Made by a program: the position numbers and the translations under genes
The notes under the pieces: model-generated
Databases searched by the model: none
What the model saw: the letters and a program-made list of their open reading frames with translations, nothing else
Told to the model about the DNA's origin: nothing
Assembly (NCBI RefSeq): GCF_000721075.1
Contig: NZ_JOEQ01000009.1
Span: forward strand, 161,861-225,860
DNA length: 64,000 bases
From: Streptosporangium amethystogenes
GTDB lineage: Bacteria; Actinomycetota; Actinomycetes; Streptosporangiales; Streptosporangiaceae
Direction of reading: 5' to 3'
Shown here: in pieces, positions 62,556 to 64,000 of the stretch
How positions within the stretch are numbered: position 1 is the stretch's first letter
How the letters are laid out: every line of letters begins with the position of its first letter

Positions 62556-62600
62556 TCCGTAACGGGCGCGGAAAATCGACTAGAAGCCCAGAAAAATCAA

Positions 62601-62630
62601 GCCAGGCCGGGAAGCGGTCCCCGGCCTGGC
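62601..62630 (+). terminator. Terminator hairpin with T-run
   Basis: Perfect 11-bp arms (62601-62611 and 62620-62630) followed by CTTT, about 45 bases after the zinc-ribbon gene. Confidence 0.8.
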
Positions 62631-62807
62631 CTTTATTCGCTGGATCAGGTGACGAAAGAACCCGCGCTGTCAGCTTGGGAAGTGCGTGGACCACGCCTCG
62701 TAGAGCAGCTGACCTGGGCGTTCGGTCGGTCATGAGTGACCGTGGTTGACCCCTCGTCACCCTGTCTAATGGCATGCCGATGGCACAGCGCGGGGGAAGA
62801 CGAGGGG

Positions 62808-63092
62808 ATGAATGCACAGGTCGCAGCCGAGATCGCGGAGGAGTACCTTGCGCGCCGGCGCTGCCTCGTGGCCTACGCAGAGCTCGCTGTCATGGAGGAG
62901 AACGACGACAAGGACCGGGAGAACGTCGTTGGGCGTGATGGCGAGAAGTACAAGGTGCTGACGTACGTGCTCCCGGACGCTGGCCACTGCCTCCGGATGG
63001 TCGTGGCGGTGAACGACAGAAGCCTCCACTCGGCGGTCATACCGCTGACATGCGATGCGATCATGCGGCCGGACGGCACCTGCGGCGAGTAG
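62808..63092 (+). CDS. Hypothetical protein (94 aa)
   Basis: Starts MNAQVAAEIAEEYLARRRCL after a strong GAGGGG site. The middle is very charged (VMEENDDKDRENVVGRDG) and a beta-strand-like part follows (LRMVVAVNDRSLHSAVIPLT). No known domain. It is followed by a membrane protein gene on the same strand after about 110 bases. The 24-residue upstream extension of the frame is not supported. Confidence 0.65.
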   Translation: MNAQVAAEIAEEYLARRRCLVAYAELAVMEENDDKDRENVVGRDGEKYKVLTYVLPDAGHCLRMVVAVNDRSLHSAVIPLTCDAIMRPDGTCGE

Positions 63093-63206
63093 CTCGCGAG
63101 GCTGCGCGTACCCCCCGCCCGCCTGATCATCCCGGAGACGGAGCGCCCGCCAGGGGTGATGGGGTTGAAGGAGTGGCGATTGTGGCTGGACCGGTACGGT
63201 TTTCCC

Positions 63207-63713
63207 ATGCAGATCATCTACCGTCCACGTTGGTCACTCGCCTTTTTCTCTGGTGGAGTCGGTGCCATCGTGCTCGCTGTCATCTATTGCATCCTGGCTG
63301 TCGCTCTTGGCTTGCCCGCGAATTTGACGGCAGGGGTTACCGTGGCCGTGAGCATGGTGTATCTGCTTTTCGTCGTGATGAAGGTGCGGCGCCGAAGTCT
63401 GACAGTCACCGAGGAGGGAATGATCGCTCAGAGAGATACCTTTAGGGTTGCGGTGAACTGGGCGGATTTCGTTGATGTGCAGCCCAAACGCATTGCCGGC
63501 CTGTATTCGGTCGACGTGATGACCTTCAGCGTCGGCGCCGTGGAGCCGGTGGATGTGAGAGGCCGTCGACGGAAGGCAGTTCCCCCGAAGGTGCACGCGA
63601 TCGGTGCCGATCGACGAATTCAGGTAGGTGTCTACGTCCCTGACTGGCGGATAGAGCCGATCGGCGAACTGGTCGCGCGTCACTCCTCACCGGACCAGGA
63701 TGTCTCGCCCTGA
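63207..63713 (+). CDS. Membrane protein with PH-like domain
   Basis: 168 residues beginning MQIIYRPRWSLAFFSGG. Two transmembrane helices (about 10-32 and 36-58) are followed by a soluble domain of about 105 residues that starts RRRSLTVTEEGMIAQRD and resembles bacterial PH domains. An in-frame ATG at 63156 with a weak AGGGG site is an alternative start. Function unknown. Confidence 0.6.
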   Translation: MQIIYRPRWSLAFFSGGVGAIVLAVIYCILAVALGLPANLTAGVTVAVSMVYLLFVVMKVRRRSLTVTEEGMIAQRDTFRVAVNWADFVDVQPKRIAGLYSVDVMTFSVGAVEPVDVRGRRRKAVPPKVHAIGADRRIQVGVYVPDWRIEPIGELVARHSSPDQDVSP

Positions 63714-64000
63714 TGCGGCGGTGCGCCGCCGGGGTCGGTGAGTGCGTTGGGTATGGCGAACGTGCGGTGCGGATACGGCCCGGTCGTCGCCGCCAGGATC
63801 GGCGCCCACGCCGCACGCCTGGATGGCGGGCGGATACGGCGGCGCGGCACGCCGCCCTTGACACCTACAAGAATAATTCGGCAACGCCGCCGCGTTTGAG
63901 GGTGTCCTGTCTCGCTTGATGGTTGACACTCTGGCCTCGCTTGATGCTTGACACCTTGATCGTCTTCTGTGCCTGCTCGTGGCGTTGTCTGCGCTTCGGG
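63714..64000. other. End of window, no gene recognised
   Basis: About 290 bases. The right end has two copies of a 19-base repeat (63911-63954), followed by a stretch whose minus strand might be the tail of a gene that continues outside the window. Confidence 0.4.
63911..63954. repeat. Tandem 19-base direct repeat
   Basis: CTCGCTTGATGGTTGACAC (63911-63929) and CTCGCTTGATGCTTGACAC (63936-63954) differ at one base and are 25 bases apart. On the other strand they read GTGTCAA...CATCAAGCGAG, similar to ends of IS481-like elements, so a mobile element may begin beyond the window. Confidence 0.6.

Overview
The window is high-GC actinomycete DNA. The gene content (a geosmin synthase, several XRE/DUF5753 regulators with a DUF397 partner, an NRPS, secreted carbohydrate-active enzymes and a serine/threonine kinase) fits a sporulating filamentous actinobacterium. 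I favour the Streptosporangiales, but nothing here proves the genus. I saw no rRNA, tRNA, CRISPR array or replication origin.

Left part (1-15 kb): the end of a chitin/cellulose-type LPMO gene, a GNAT acetyltransferase, an EF-hand protein, a STAS anti-sigma antagonist, acetate kinase, a CBM48 protein, a uridine kinase-like protein without a P-loop, small envelope proteins and a PepSY protein. From 7.6 to 14.7 kb there is a regulatory and toxin-antitoxin-like neighbourhood: an XRE/DUF5753 regulator, an XRE-ImmA/IrrE protease coupled to an unknown partner, a small coupled toxin/antitoxin-like pair flanked by a broken and an intact DUF397 gene, a second XRE/DUF5753 regulator and a divergent HATPase.

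15-27 kb: one very large RHS/YD-repeat polymorphic toxin gene with a HINT pretoxin domain and an AT-richer toxin tip, followed by its likely immunity gene. Upstream lie a gene fragment related to the 12.5 kb pair and an orphan N6-adenine methylase-like gene.

27-47 kb: two-domain geosmin synthase; a membrane Ser/Thr kinase; cbtA-cbtB cobalt transport genes divergent from a histidine phosphatase; a compact NRPS locus (free-standing A, free-standing carrier protein, then C-A-PCP-C-A-PCP without thioesterase); a DUF1275 membrane protein; a 2Fe-2S ferredoxin-like protein; and a four-gene overlapping operon for a three-subunit cobalt-type nitrile hydratase/thiocyanate hydrolase with an accessory protein. 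Cobalt uptake genes and a cobalt enzyme about 11 kb apart may be functionally linked.

46-64 kb: a mycosin-like subtilase that has lost most catalytic residues, two secreted GH43 enzymes behind LacI-type operators, a methyltransferase, an AraC regulator, a glyoxalase-like protein, an ADP-ribosylglycohydrolase, a decayed zone (frameshifted lipoprotein, transposase tail, a damaged zinc-ribbon gene, about 70-bp spaced repeats), a 14-TM drug exporter, a SNF2 helicase with a SWIM protein, and small hypothetical genes. The window ends at short tandem repeats.
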